Assembly (NCBI GenBank): GCA_020002185.1
Contig: CM034533.1
Span: 41,730,116 to 41,794,115 of the forward strand
DNA: 64,000 bases
Origin: Paraescarpia echinospica
Taxonomy: Eukaryota > Annelida > Polychaeta > Sabellida > Siboglinidae
Reading direction: 5' to 3'
Below, piece after piece: positions 35,699 through 47,400 of the stretch (position 1 is the stretch's first letter; each line of letters opens with the position of its first letter). The notes under the pieces are model-generated. The model saw only the letters and a list, made by a program, of their open reading frames with translations. It searched no databases and was not told the origin of the DNA. The position numbers and the translations under genes are program-made.

Positions 35699-36097
35699 CA
35701 TACTTGTCAAGTCCTACGAAACAAAACAGTAGTCATGGCAGGCAAAACCATAAATTATCAGTAAAAACCATAATGTTTACACGTAAATGCCTATTGACGC
35801 ATGTAATAAAAAACAAGTTTGCTCGCGCGTGCGCATAACACGAAAATGCGTTGGCGAGGGCACGAATTGTACAGAAATTCTACCAGGCCAAGAAAAGAGC
35901 GCGAACCATAAAGGAGTTTGATGAGTGTGTCAGTCGGCGAATTTACTGACAAAATATAACGAACGCGATAAATTCGTTTTAAAATGTATCTCAAAACACA
36001 AGCGTAAAACCGTATGGTTTCCTACTATGCCCGTAGTTTTCATTGTGTCAATAAAACCGTAGTGACTAAGGCTAAACCGTAGTACTTGGCAGGTATG
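35699..36097. mobile_element. 399-bp MITE with 20-bp imperfect TIRs
   Basis: Left end CATACTTGTCAAGTCCTACG; the right end read inverted is CATACCTGCCAAGTACTACG (17 of 20 identical). It interrupts sequence that is continuous in unit A. The flanks AGGGTG (35693-35698) and AGGATG (36098-36103) may be a slightly diverged target-site duplication. It has no coding capacity. Confidence 0.75.
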
Positions 36098-36113
36098 AGG
36101 ATGGGCTATGATA

Positions 36114-36150
36114 TCATATGATATCATATGATATCATATGATATCATATG
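36114..36150. repeat. Tandem palindromic decamer (GATATCATAT)n
   Basis: Four successive GATATCATAT-type units. The unit contains the palindromes GATATC and ATATGATATCATAT, so the whole tract can fold on itself. Unit A has only a single diverged counterpart (ATGATACCATAC). Confidence 0.9.
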
Positions 36151-36261
36151 CGCAGAGTACAATAACCAGATAAGTCATCAGCGTCCTTATCCATTTGCCG
36201 TCTGGAACGTTTTGCTTTGGATTATAATCTTTTCAAATGTTGTCAAATATAAATGATGGCG

Positions 36262-36475
36262 ATCATAATGGCTGATTATTATTATAATTATTAGCATTGA
36301 TGATGATCCTAGCGACTACAGTGATGTTCGTGATGATGATGACGATGTTGATGATAATGACGATGAAAATGACGATGGTGAAGATGATGACGATGATGTC
36401 ATCATAATCGTTGTTGTTATCGTTGATGATGGTGTTGACGATGATGCAGACGACGATGACGATGACATGCAATGA
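36262..36475. repeat. (GAT)n-type microsatellite
   Basis: Degenerate GAT/GAC/GTT triplets over about 210 bases. They produce Asp- or Ser-rich ORFs in several frames with no other coding sign. Confidence 0.9.
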
Positions 36476-36984
36476 CGACCATGATGTTTATTATGGTTTA
36501 CTATAACTATATACAAACTATAAGATATGGTGACACTGAAGATTGTGATGCTAAAGTCGATGATCAAGGCCAGCACAACGACTGTACTCGTAACAACTCT
36601 AAATAGGCTGTGGTGGTGTCAGTAGCACTGTTGACCGAACAGCCAATTCTGCTTACAATTCGCAGTTTATATTATCAACTCCCAGTGGCACATTCCTCAG
36701 TAAATGCCGCTCCAGTCATCCCGCCCTGCGTCGTCCCGAACTAGGCCAGAATGGCTGTCGACCTAAATGTGGCGACGTTGCAGGGGAACATGTGGCGACG
36801 AAGTTGACGACGATACGTATTAATCACTGATTTATGTGATTCTTATTAACATCAGCAATCTGGAAACTACATAACTCAAACAGGCATGTATGTACCGTCT
36901 TTCAAAGATAATAATAATTAATATGCAAATAAATGGAGAGTGAGAAATTATGTTTACAATTAATTACCCAACATTCGCCATGCA
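36476..36984. other. Non-coding stretch before the pogo element
   Basis: No gene or repeat family recognised. Confidence 0.5.
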
Positions 36985-37037
36985 TGGGGCAAGATGACTT
37001 CAGTGGTGGGGCAAGTTGACGACAGAAAACCGCAACC

Positions 37038-37399
37038 CTTAATCAGTTAGCCGACCGTTGGTACCTGCTTTAGCACAGATCACAGGTGAACTGTTCGTGT
37101 CCTTCATAATTGGAGCATCCCTCATGCCACCATTCGTTGCACTGGTGGCATTGGATCCAGTCCTCGGTCGGCGCATCTTCAAATTTCGCATTGCACACCG
37201 GGCAGACCACATCTTCTCTGTTGTCATCTGTCGGAATGTTCGGCGTTTGGGGGGAAGTTGTGGTGATTGGTGGATACTTCTTTTCGAGTTTAAGTTGCTG
37301 TTTGTCTTTCCTTCGTCGTTCCCTCTCGTCCATCCTATGTCCCTTGCGGTCTTCTTTCTCCTTCTTTTCTAGTTCTTTTGCTTGCAGTGCGTTCTTCAT
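37038..37399 (-). pseudogene. C-terminal PHD finger of the pogo transposase ORF
   Basis: A Lys/Glu-rich helix (LQAKELEKKEKEDRK) leads into CPVCNAKFEDAPTEDWIQC, then HQCNEWWHEGCSNY and FTCDLC before the stop. The order C-x2-C, C-x2-C, H-x2-C, C-x2-C with W two residues before His is a PHD/zinc-ribbon pattern seen at the C-terminus of many pogo-like transposases. The frame differs from the upstream piece; a shift lies near 37400. Confidence 0.8.
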
Positions 37400-37707
37400 T
37401 GGGATCCGGTTATTATGGCTGATGACCTCTTCGCTGTTTTTCGTTTTGAAAACGGCCTCTCAGCATTTGGCAAGGGCATTATATCCCATGGCGACAGAGG
37501 TTCGGTAGTTGTTGACGTTTCGATGACGACAATCGCTTCAGCATCGTCAAGTGCCGACTGTCTTCGGTTGATCCGTAAAGTGTCGGCAGTCACCTGCGGC
37601 CGTTGTCTTGGTGGAAAATGCGTTGACGAGTATCTCCGTAGCATGCCCATTTCCATCGTCAATGTCTGAGTTGCCTCTGTCAGAAGCAGCGCCTTCGTCA
37701 TCGACAT
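37396..37707 (-). pseudogene. Pogo transposase ORF, linker piece
   Basis: Contains SPWDIMPLPNAERPFSKRK, matching the 'SP.dI.P.P.a.......R..g.s.iLT' segment that follows the DDE domain in Tigger-like proteins. It is in a different frame from the piece before it. Confidence 0.65.
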
Positions 37708-37885
37708 CTTCGCAGCGATCTGACAAGAACAGCGCCTTCATCGTTGACATCTTTGCAGCCTCTGACAGGAGCAGCGTCTTCATTGTCAATACCTTCGTAG
37801 GTTCTGGTGAGAGTGGCACCTTCATCGTTGCCATCTTCGCTGACTCTGACTATAGCAGCTATTTCTTCGTTGCGTCTGACGGGAA
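37680..37885. repeat. Imperfect ~45-bp tandem repeat within the pogo linker
   Basis: On the minus strand units such as DVNDEGAVLVR, GIDNEDAAPVR and DGNDEGATLTR follow one another, about 15 residues each. It lies between the DDE domain and the PHD finger. Confidence 0.7.
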
Positions 37886-38115
37886 TAGCGGATTTACCGA
37901 CTGAGGGTTGGTTGCGTTCCGTTGTGATAGACGCGGCAAAGTCACTGTCATCGAAGATGTCGTCATTGAATGGTTCTATGCCACAAGCAGAAAACCCATT
38001 GATGGCGTTTCCAGCTGTAGCTGCTTTCTTGTAGGCTCCGCCAAATAGTTGGCCGACTTGACGGTCTGTTATGGCATTGCCGGGATGCGACTCCATCCAG
38101 CTATCACATTGTTGG
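37698..38115 (-). pseudogene. Pogo transposase ORF, end of DDE domain
   Basis: Encodes WMESHPGNAITDRQVGQLF then GGAYKKAATAGNAINGFSA and CGIEPFN, the conserved end of the DDE_1 domain. It is one frame away from 38104-38958; the break lies in a short run of T at about 38125-38130. A single-base assembly error is possible. Confidence 0.85.
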
Positions 38116-38958
38116 TTGTAGAAATTTCTTCAGCAGGCCAAAGAAGGAAACATCCAGTGGTTGCAGTTTGTGTGTCGTGTGTAGAGGAAATCCTAGCATG
38201 ACGATGCCATGGGAACGGCAGTAGGTGATGGCTTCTAAGGAAACGTGCGACACGTGGTTGTCAACAAGTAGCAGCACCTTCGATTCGTCGGAGCTTCTCA
38301 CATTCTTAAAGAAATATGCGAGATAAATGATGAACGTTTCCGTTGTCATCCATCCACTCTTCCGTGCAACGGCGTCTGTGGCTGGTGGGCACCAGTAGAG
38401 CAGCTCTGGCAGCATCCTCTGTCTGGGAAAGATGAAGAATAGTGGCACGTAGTCGCCGCCCGTATTGCAGCTACAAACCACAGTCACATTTGTCCCTCTC
38501 TCGCTTGACACAATATTTGCCACATGTCTGGCATCAGTTGGCGACAATACCTTTGGTAGCTTTGTAGGGACAGTTGATAATCTGTATTCGTCTTCGTTGT
38601 AGATACGGTGTGGTGTGAAGTTGTTTTCCATCCGCACCTGCTTAAGATTCCGAAAGAAAAGTCCAACTTCCACTTTATTGAAACCCATTGCTTTTGTTAT
38701 CGAAGTGGCTTTCGGTGTTCTCAGGCTAACTTTACATTTCCTCAAGAAGGATTGCAACAAATCGTACCCAGCTAGCTTTGTTTCCTTGTTGAATGGATGA
38801 GGAATGTCGTTCTGCTCCGCAAACTCAAATGCCAGGCGCCTACATTTGTTGCTTGTAAGTCCGACAAATCTTTTGTCAATGTTTGTGTTGTTCCGCTTGA
38901 GGTCATTCAGCTGGGCACCATTAAATGTTTTCGTGAACCGACCTCCATGATTCGGCAT
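38104..38958 (-). pseudogene. Pogo/Tigger transposase, CENP-B HTH part and DDE core
   Basis: From the N-terminus: a CENPB-type HTH remnant (GLTSNKCRRLAFEFAEQ, LAGYDLLQSFLRK), then the catalytic core with YNEDEYRLSTVPTKLPKVL (first Asp of 'N.DEtGlstv'), VLLLVDNHVSHVSLEAI (second Asp) and HKLQPLDVSFFGLLK (third Asp). The first motif has YR where family members have TG. A likely acceptor (TTATGTTTTAG) sits just before the first Met, so the first HTH was encoded by an upstream exon, now broken. Confidence 0.9.
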
Positions 38959-39165
38959 GTCCTAAAACATAACATCATAATCTTGTTGCGGTAATGTTTA
39001 GTAAATATTCCTCATAATGCTGAGCAGGCCAAACTTCCTACACTGGAAATATTATTAATAAATGGCCACGAAGCTACAAGGTATACCAAAAGGTAATTAA
39101 TTTTCACTGAAATGATACTGTTCGTTTGGACAAAGGCATATTGACTGTTATCTTACAAACCTCGT

Positions 39166-39253
39166 CGTCTGTTCTCTCACAACATGTATTGCGCATTCAT
39201 TTCATGCTCACTCCATGACTTCGAGTCATTTTACGTTTATAGTTTCGGACCAT
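39166..39253 (-). pseudogene. Pogo transposase first-exon remnant
   Basis: MVRNYKRKMTR is followed, one frame away, by SWSEHEMNAQYML, matching the 'MvRtYkRKt.r..WseeaM' start of Tigger-like proteins. A frameshift and a stop interrupt it. Confidence 0.55.
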
Positions 39254-39491
39254 CTGAACAAAACAAGATTTCGTATAATTGCACACCAGTATCAACAACT
39301 ATTTCATTATGTAATGTGTACCAAATTAATAATACCCATAAGCAAAGTTATTACTAATTATGCTATGTCTATAATGACCACATTACCTCTATTGCTGTGC
39401 AGATCTATGAAATAAGGCACACCGGTAATAATGAAAGCGTCCGCTTTAAACATATGTAACTATATTACTGCCAGTCAACGAGTACACGTAA

Positions 39492-39527
39492 CTGGGGCAA
39501 GTTGACGAGTTCGTCAACTTGCCCCAG
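39492..39527. repeat. Perfect 17-bp inverted repeat, 2-bp spacer, at the pogo right end
   Basis: CTGGGGCAAGTTGACGA (39492-39508), two bases, then its exact complement (39511-39527). It is part of the right TIR region. Confidence 0.9.
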
Positions 39528-39542
39528 TCAACTTGCTCCCAT

Positions 39543-41140
39543 AGGTCATTTATCAAAGCAATATATCTAACTCAGCAATACGCAAGTGGAATGTGTTACA
39601 AACATGCAATATTTCAGATTAACGTTTAGGCCTGCTTTTGATAGGATTTTGATATTCTATGATTCTGCTTTGTATGATTTATCGATCCACTGGACGACAT
39701 TTTACAACTTAAAACAAGTAATTTGTCTAAAGTCACATAGATGGCAGCACGGTCTGCCTCCCGACGCCGGTGACTGTTGCTACGTGACTGGAGCCTGGGT
39801 TCAACCACCCTACCGGTCTCGGGCAAGGTTAAGTATCGATATCAACAGAGAGTACATCGAGTACTGCAGTCACCACCGACTTACAGGAGCCAGGGAGAGT
39901 AGAGGAAGAGGGGGAAACAGAAGACGGAGATAGGCAGAAAGACGAACAGAAGGTCCCGACTGTCCGTCCGACCGACACGCGACTAGGTAGAGAGAGAGAG
40001 AGTGAGAGTGTGAGAGAGGAAGATAAACGTCACATCTAAGTAAGTTGCCGGACACAGGGACATGTGTTGAGTAGGTACAGGGGTAGGGTATACTATGGAA
40101 ACGGCATATTTGTTTTAGGTTCACTGTCTTTTTCATCATCTTTTGTGCAGTGTTGTTGATGCACGTATTGTTATATGAAATACTTATCATAAAATCAGAT
40201 TAATTAAAATAACATTTTATTGCCCCATTTTTGTATATGCACACCTGTATGTGATAATTGACGTCAATTCAAAATTGCACAGCTAAATATAGCTATAACA
40301 CAGTCTTCACGTGAAAAGGTTTACTAAATACGTCTACATAACCGGTATTATCCAAACTTGTAAAAAAATAATTGCTAGATTAATACCATTAAGGTTAGCG
40401 GACTATGACGAATTTGATTTTACTGTATGAGCATACAACGTACTACCGCCAAATCACATACACAATGTTAACATATTATAATGTACAGGGAGAGCAGGGA
40501 ACACCAACTGTTGTGTAACGTGAATGCATAGTTGTGTATGCGCGTGTAAGTCCTACACGGTACGCTCGCTTTTGGATTTAGTCAAGAGCGGTTGCCAGGG
40601 AAAGTTCAAAATAGGCTTATTTAACTCTAAAGTCTAAACAGATGCAGACGGCTACCCCGGCAAAAAAACTACACGCTTGCAACTATCCTCTTTTAGTTAA
40701 GATCACCAGTGAGACGTCTTTTACAGTAATAAATAACTAATAATACGTTCGCCAACAGCCAGGGACAAACTGGCGTGTCGCTAATTAGGAGGCATGTTTG
40801 TTGCCAGATTAAGTCAACCTAGAGAATGGTATGTCAGTGACGACGGAATGTAGGCGCTGTCCCGTTATCAGGCCCCACAGCGTGTAACCCGACACTCACA
40901 ACTGTATACCACTGGGCAGGTCCACTTGAACGACGGGACTCGGTGCTATGGAAACACGGAACACAATAAGTGTGTCGCTGCTTCATCATTGGAATAGTCC
41001 TCAAACACCGTCGCCGCCATGGGTCCTAATCTTGCTCCAAAACGACTGACAGTCAAATTATCTGATGATGTTCGACGTCAGGGAAATGTCGCCTAGGACC
41101 TATTGTTGGCGTTGACGCTGATGAAATGGTTAGTGTAACA
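39543..41140. other. Non-coding; SINE-like and (GA)n pieces
   Basis: A tRNA-like patch with CCTGGGTTCAACCACC (possible B-box) lies at about 39743-39815. A short (GA)n stretch lies at 39988-40017. Nothing else was recognised. Confidence 0.4.
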
Positions 41141-41144
41141 GTTT

Positions 41145-41204
41145 GTCTTACCCACTGGATATGGCAAATCCACTGTCTTCATGCTGGACAATAGGAGGAT
41201 TTGG
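41145..41204 (+). pseudogene. Possible RecQ-like helicase Walker A fragment
   Basis: The frame from 41145 reads VLPTGYGKSTVFMLD, close to the (S/V)LPTGYGKS Walker A of RecQ-type helicases. The sequence on either side gives no continuous helicase frame, and an assembly gap follows about 100 bases later. It could be one end of a gene or transposon lost in the gap. Confidence 0.35.
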
Positions 41205-41312
41205 CAGCACATACCTTATGAACGCTTTGCTGTTACTGCGGCCGATCCATATTAATTCGTCAGTCTAAATGTATGAGATTAGTTTAGTTGGTTAGACCCT
41301 ACAACATATTTA

Positions 41313-42312
41313 NNNNNNNNNNNNNNNNNNNNNNNNNNNNNNNNNNNNNNNNNNNNNNNNNNNNNNNNNNNNNNNNNNNNNNNNNNNNNNNNNNNNNNNN
41401 NNNNNNNNNNNNNNNNNNNNNNNNNNNNNNNNNNNNNNNNNNNNNNNNNNNNNNNNNNNNNNNNNNNNNNNNNNNNNNNNNNNNNNNNNNNNNNNNNNNN
41501 NNNNNNNNNNNNNNNNNNNNNNNNNNNNNNNNNNNNNNNNNNNNNNNNNNNNNNNNNNNNNNNNNNNNNNNNNNNNNNNNNNNNNNNNNNNNNNNNNNNN
41601 NNNNNNNNNNNNNNNNNNNNNNNNNNNNNNNNNNNNNNNNNNNNNNNNNNNNNNNNNNNNNNNNNNNNNNNNNNNNNNNNNNNNNNNNNNNNNNNNNNNN
41701 NNNNNNNNNNNNNNNNNNNNNNNNNNNNNNNNNNNNNNNNNNNNNNNNNNNNNNNNNNNNNNNNNNNNNNNNNNNNNNNNNNNNNNNNNNNNNNNNNNNN
41801 NNNNNNNNNNNNNNNNNNNNNNNNNNNNNNNNNNNNNNNNNNNNNNNNNNNNNNNNNNNNNNNNNNNNNNNNNNNNNNNNNNNNNNNNNNNNNNNNNNNN
41901 NNNNNNNNNNNNNNNNNNNNNNNNNNNNNNNNNNNNNNNNNNNNNNNNNNNNNNNNNNNNNNNNNNNNNNNNNNNNNNNNNNNNNNNNNNNNNNNNNNNN
42001 NNNNNNNNNNNNNNNNNNNNNNNNNNNNNNNNNNNNNNNNNNNNNNNNNNNNNNNNNNNNNNNNNNNNNNNNNNNNNNNNNNNNNNNNNNNNNNNNNNNN
42101 NNNNNNNNNNNNNNNNNNNNNNNNNNNNNNNNNNNNNNNNNNNNNNNNNNNNNNNNNNNNNNNNNNNNNNNNNNNNNNNNNNNNNNNNNNNNNNNNNNNN
42201 NNNNNNNNNNNNNNNNNNNNNNNNNNNNNNNNNNNNNNNNNNNNNNNNNNNNNNNNNNNNNNNNNNNNNNNNNNNNNNNNNNNNNNNNNNNNNNNNNNNN
42301 NNNNNNNNNNNN
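41313..42312. other. Assembly gap (1000 N)
   Basis: Exactly 1000 N, so a placeholder rather than a measured length. Content unknown. Confidence 0.99.
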
Positions 42313-42577
42313 CAGTGGTGCAGACCAACACAAACTGGTGCGCTATCTGGGCCTCAAAGGTGGCATAGAATGCAATATTTTATAACATCACATGCCTATA
42401 AAATTCACATGTTGAATGGTGGAAAAGACAGAATGAGGTGTAAAATGTAGACAAGTAGTTAGGTCGTAGTTATGATACATAACAGTGACATTGAGGTGGG
42501 CTTGGTTTCTACACAACTTATTTAACAAAAGTCCCATCCAAAGCTACAGGCTCCAGAAGGCATGTGCTAGGGAAGCT

Positions 42578-44414
42578 TTAAAGGAAATAAAAATAAGGCA
42601 TTAGCTAAAATCCTTTTTCCATGTGTACACACAGTTTAACCTTGTATGTAACATTTGACAACACTAAAAAAATACAGAAAAATATATTTGCAGCATAAAA
42701 ATTTAATTAGCTAGGCGATCACGTGGTATGGGACGTCACTTATGACCCACACTCGCATCAGGCCGACCCTTTCCATGCATTCAGAGCATGTTTACAAGTA
42801 TAGCTTTTGGGTCGAAATGAGCGTCAGAATGAGTTATTGTGCAATATTCCGATGAAATACAAACACTAGTCATCATAGAGGAACAAGCAGTTATCTTACC
42901 ATTCCACATGAATCGAATTTTATTCAAAACAATGAATGCGAATGTGCCTACAAGTCTGGTTTTGTCGAGCTTGGGCTCGTTTTCAGAATAATTATATCGA
43001 ATGCAACCAACGAGAGATAATCTACACCAATAAACATACATAGCAAACATATATCATATCCAGCTACAGAAAGTAACGTATATAATCTCATATCACTACA
43101 ATATCGATGTATGAAGGAGGAGTTGTTCAATTTATCATAACAACTTAAATCAGTCAGCGAATTTCTATCGGTCCTGTTAGCTCGGTTGGTAAAGGCGTTG
43201 GTTCCTTAGCAATTATTTTGCAATCGGGCGACGCCGGTTCAAAACCCACACCAAACCATTGGTTTTTTTCACACTTTTTTTGGTTTATGTTTTCACTAAG
43301 TAATATAAACCAAATCATTTTTATACTATGATGCACTGTTTATAAATATTTTGGTAGTAATTATTTATTCGCCACAAAAATGAAAATATGGGAATTATAT
43401 AACGATTTTTCTAAATTTTATTCATCCAAACAAATATAATGTAATGGATATATAATTTAGTAATTGTATATATATATTGTACGGTAATATATTGTAATTA
43501 TATATGTGAAAACAAATGGTGATCTGTCTGGATAATTAAAATTTAGAAACATCGCGTTATATATAATTACCATATTTTCATTTTTGTGGCGAATAAATAA
43601 TTACTACCAAAATATTTACAAACAGTGCATCATAGTATAAAAATTATTTGGTTTATATTACTTCGCGAAAACATAAACCAAAAAGTGTAAAAAAACAACG
43701 GTTTGGTGTGGGGTTTGAACTGGCGTCACTCGATTGCAAAATAAATGCTAAGGAACGAACACCTTTACTAACTGAGCTAGCAGGGCCGACAGAAATTCAC
43801 TCACTGATTTAAGTTGTTATGATACAACTCCTCCTTCATACATCGATATACTAGTAAAATTATGAGATTATACGTTACTTTCTGTAGCTGGATACATTAT
43901 ATGTTTGCTATGTATGTTTATTGGTGTAGATTATCTCTCATTGGTTGCATTCGACATAATTATTCTGAAAACGAGCCCAAGCTCGGCGATACCTAGACTA
44001 GTCGACTTGTAGGCACATTGGCATTCATTGTTTTGAATAAAATTCGATTCATGTGGAACGTAAGATAACTGCTTGTTCCTCTATGATGACTAGTGTTTGT
44101 ATTTCATCGGAATATTGCACAATAACTCATTCTGACGTTCGTTTTGACCCAAAAGCTATACTTGTAAACATGCTCTGAATGCATGGAAAGGGTCGGCCTG
44201 ATGCGAGTGTAGGTCATAAGTGACGTCACATCTCGGCATCCCAAAAAGCGCGCCAAAAATATGTATATTCGAAAATGTCCGGATGTACAGCATTAAATGT
44301 GGAATTTCTAATTCATTGATTGTTTTGATTGTTTTTGGCTTGGTGGACATGGAAATAGATAGCAGGATGTAACATAACATGAATTCAAGCCATAGATGTT
44401 TTTATTCCCTTTAA
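42578..44414. mobile_element. Long foldback element, copy 2, bounded by TTAA
   Basis: Same family as 25421-27337: TTAAAGGAAATAAAAAT at the left and ATTCCCTTTAA at the right, arms of about 0.86-0.88 kb, AT-rich loop at about 43440-43530. The loop is the reverse complement of copy 1's loop, so the two insertions have opposite orientation. Confidence 0.75.
43168..43246 (+). repeat. tRNA-like sequence in left arm, copy 2
   Basis: GGTCCTGTTAGCTCGGTTGG (A-box region) and CGACGCCGGTTCAAAACCC (B-box region). It is better preserved than in copy 1. The inverted partner lies at about 43712-43790. Confidence 0.6.
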
Positions 44415-47400
44415 GCATATCCACAGTCCAGAGATTTTCACCTGCGGGGCATTCCATGCCAAATCAATCAAAAACATGGTGAAATTTACATGTCCGTCTT
44501 CGATTTTTATGAAACTGGGTGTGTTGGTTTATGTTCATGAGTTATATGTTACTAACCAAATTATAGGTCAATATAATCTTCCTTTCCAGAGATAGAGATC
44601 ATCGAAGTTTGACCCGACCTCGATACCTGATGACCTTCCAGTTATCATAACTCCTCTCCTAGAGGACTTACATATGTGATGTTGGTGTCATTTTAAAGAT
44701 CTTAGAATTGTATATCTATGTACACAATGAACATGACAATTAAAAAAAATTTTTGACCTTTGACCTGACAAAAACATGCAACCTAAATTTCACTGATTTT
44801 GTATACATATTCAGCAATGATCAGTGAAAGTTTGATTGTGCGCATTTGAATACTTTAGAAGTTATGTAATTTTAAACCAAGAAATGTTTTTGATGTGCTC
44901 AGGACAACCAGCTAAAATATCAAGCCCTGGGCTGAAAATAGGTCGGTGATGTCCAAGATTTTGCATTAATACCACAATCAAAAATCTTAATTTAACTTTG
45001 CGTTGTGAACTTATTGTGAAGCGACCAACAGGCACCTCGGTATCAAAATTTGTTTACCATTGGGGTGGGCCAGTAACTTTTCAAATCTACTGGCCCCTGG
45101 ATACAAAATCTTAATGTCAAGGCCTGCCACCAAATCATGTTTTGTTCTTTAGGGGTAAATACTTCACTACAAATTCACACGAGCCTGACATCCCGCATAC
45201 TTTTGCTATATATCAAATTAAAGATACCATATTCTTTTCGTTAAGTGTATATGCTTCAAATAGCGTACACTCCCCTTTTTAGCAGCATATGAAACCATGG
45301 CAGCAATCTCCAATGCCAACATTGACTGTTACTCCATCATTGTAATTCAATTTCTACCAATGTTACACTAGATTCAAAGCTCAGTGATGAAAAAATTTAG
45401 AAAAGTCCACCTAAATTATCATACTTAAACCCTTTGTATACCAACTACGACTTCACACAGTTGCATAGACCTATCGAATTACTTCAAGAACATGACGTCA
45501 CAATATGCGTGTAAGTGTATTTGGCTGGGACACTTCCGTTTTAAATACACTGCTAAGTTTCAACTTTGCTGTGCGTGATGGTAGCGATGTCCATGCATCT
45601 ATCTGATGATTCACACAATGTTTCGGACAGTAATTCAGCAGTTGTTTTCACTCAACCGGATGCGATTTGTAATTGAATTATGCACTACAATTATACAAAG
45701 TTGACATAACACCTTATATTCTTGCTTGAAACTTATCTATTTCGTAGCTCCTGCATCGCACTAACGTTCACGACCCAAATTTGTTAATCATCGTCCAGTA
45801 ACACTTGTCCTTAACTGGGGGCATGACTATTATCAATTATTAACTGAATAACACGTGCAAGTAATGAAATTAAAAATAAACAAAATGGATGCCAGCAGGT
45901 AACTAGACACGCGAAGAGCACATCAGATCGGTTCATGCGGCGACATATAGCGATTCTGTAATGTTGCCATCACAACCGGAAAGGCGATGCCACTAACGCA
46001 TATCTAGTTCTGCTTTGTGCACTCAATGCGGGTTGTGATGGCACAACGACACGTTTGGAGTACATTTCGGCTGATCGCCATATCAACAAAACACGCACCT
46101 GTCAAACAGTGCTGTTTTGTTGCATAAAAGTCCCCCAAAGACAATAAATTTAACAAATACAGTTTGGTTTTGTGTCTACAATGATGGGAATGATGAAACG
46201 AATACAGCAGCGTTGAAAAAATTAGGTGAAAAGATCGTTTAATAGCGTTAATAATAAAGGCCAAGAAGATGCAGGATTACCCAAATGTGGCCATTGTGTC
46301 TGGATTCCACACACCGACAACAGAATAATTAAAACGAAGGCCTAATTAATACGCTGCCTAATTAAAAAGGCTCTACGAGTATGAAACGTTTAAATCCACC
46401 AGAAATGCTACTGGCGCTGCTTTCCTAGTTTCCTTTTATGCAAACGTAATTATAGTAACGTCAATAATTAATACGAAGCCTAAGTAATGTCTAATATCGG
46501 TATATCCACGTGGCCGTCGGCATTATTAGCCATTATCGAGTCGTCATTGGAATCCTAGTTTCTGTGAAAAGTAGTAATAATAATGTATTAATAATGCGAG
46601 TGTTAACCAACTAATACGTCTTTTTTCTATTTTAAAAACAAATACAGAATAACATCCTAGAAAATGGTCACTTACCGTAAGAATTATCCACACCTGTGGT
46701 TTCGTTTTAAAAGTTCAATCCAATACTGAATACACAACTCGATCTCGCCTCTCGGGTGTCCTCAACTCGAGTCAAATTAACTTAATTCATACAAAAACGC
46801 ACGTGCAACTGCTAGGAGCACACGCCTCCTCATCGAGTTTACATAGAACACAGAGAGTAACCGTGTAAAATGGCTGCAAATATACTAAAGAAAAGTAGTA
46901 CTATTATTATGTTCTTTGTTCGTTCACGGAAGATAAATTTTGAACTGGGAATCATTTTTATCTACCTTCTTTGGCTTCAAACCTGGTAACATTAAGGGGA
47001 CAGCAGTTATACACACGCATGTAGTTGGCAATGTTTGTTTTGTAAACACAGAAAAACTGCAGAACATGTTCACTCACCTGTTTTAGCTCTAGGTGCAAAA
47101 ATTCCAAAATTATATCTGAACTACAGAACTATGAACAAACGCGAAATTCTCTCAGCATACAAAATGGCCGTGAACATGTGAATTTGCTACGGGGTAGCAC
47201 CTGGCCAACGCACGGCACAATAGCCTCATCACACACAAAGCAATTGCAGGCGTTTGTTGGTTATGCATAATTGAATAATAACATTGACGATCAATATATA
47301 TACATAAATTGTTTTTGTGTGCCTAAATGATACACAATGCGCTAAGAACAATTGCGATACCGGTAACGAGAATACAAATTTAACCATCGCGCGCGCAGTA

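Larger units (their letters stand above)
34795..36240. repeat. Tandem duplication, unit B
   Basis: Begins AGGCTAACAAACAGAGGGCG and repeats the CGTGATTGACCTGGCTGCG, GTTAGCTAGCTGAT and AAACAAACGATTCTA blocks of unit A in the same order. It carries an inserted 399-bp MITE (35699-36097) absent from unit A. Confidence 0.75.
36985..39542 (-). mobile_element. Pogo/Tigger-family DNA transposon, decayed
   Basis: The left end has GGGGCAAGATGACTTCAG and GGGGCAAGTTGACGAC (about 36986-37022). The right end has the inverted motifs TCGTCAACTTGCCCCAG and GTCAACTTGCTCCCAT (about 39511-39542). Inside, on the minus strand, are a short HTH-exon remnant near 39170-39253, a DDE_1 transposase and a C-terminal PHD finger. 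The length of 2.56 kb fits an autonomous-type Tigger. At least three frame breaks make this copy inactive. Confidence 0.8.

Noticed and set aside
36263..36576. Asp/Ser/Ile-rich minus-strand ORFs
   Set aside because: They are frames of the GAT-type microsatellite.
41279..42385. ORFs of 340-365 codons across 41279-42385
   Set aside because: They are almost entirely runs of N from the assembly gap.
43168..43246. A functional tRNA gene
   Set aside because: A- and B-box-like words are present, but the acceptor and anticodon stems do not pair well and it is inside a repeated element.
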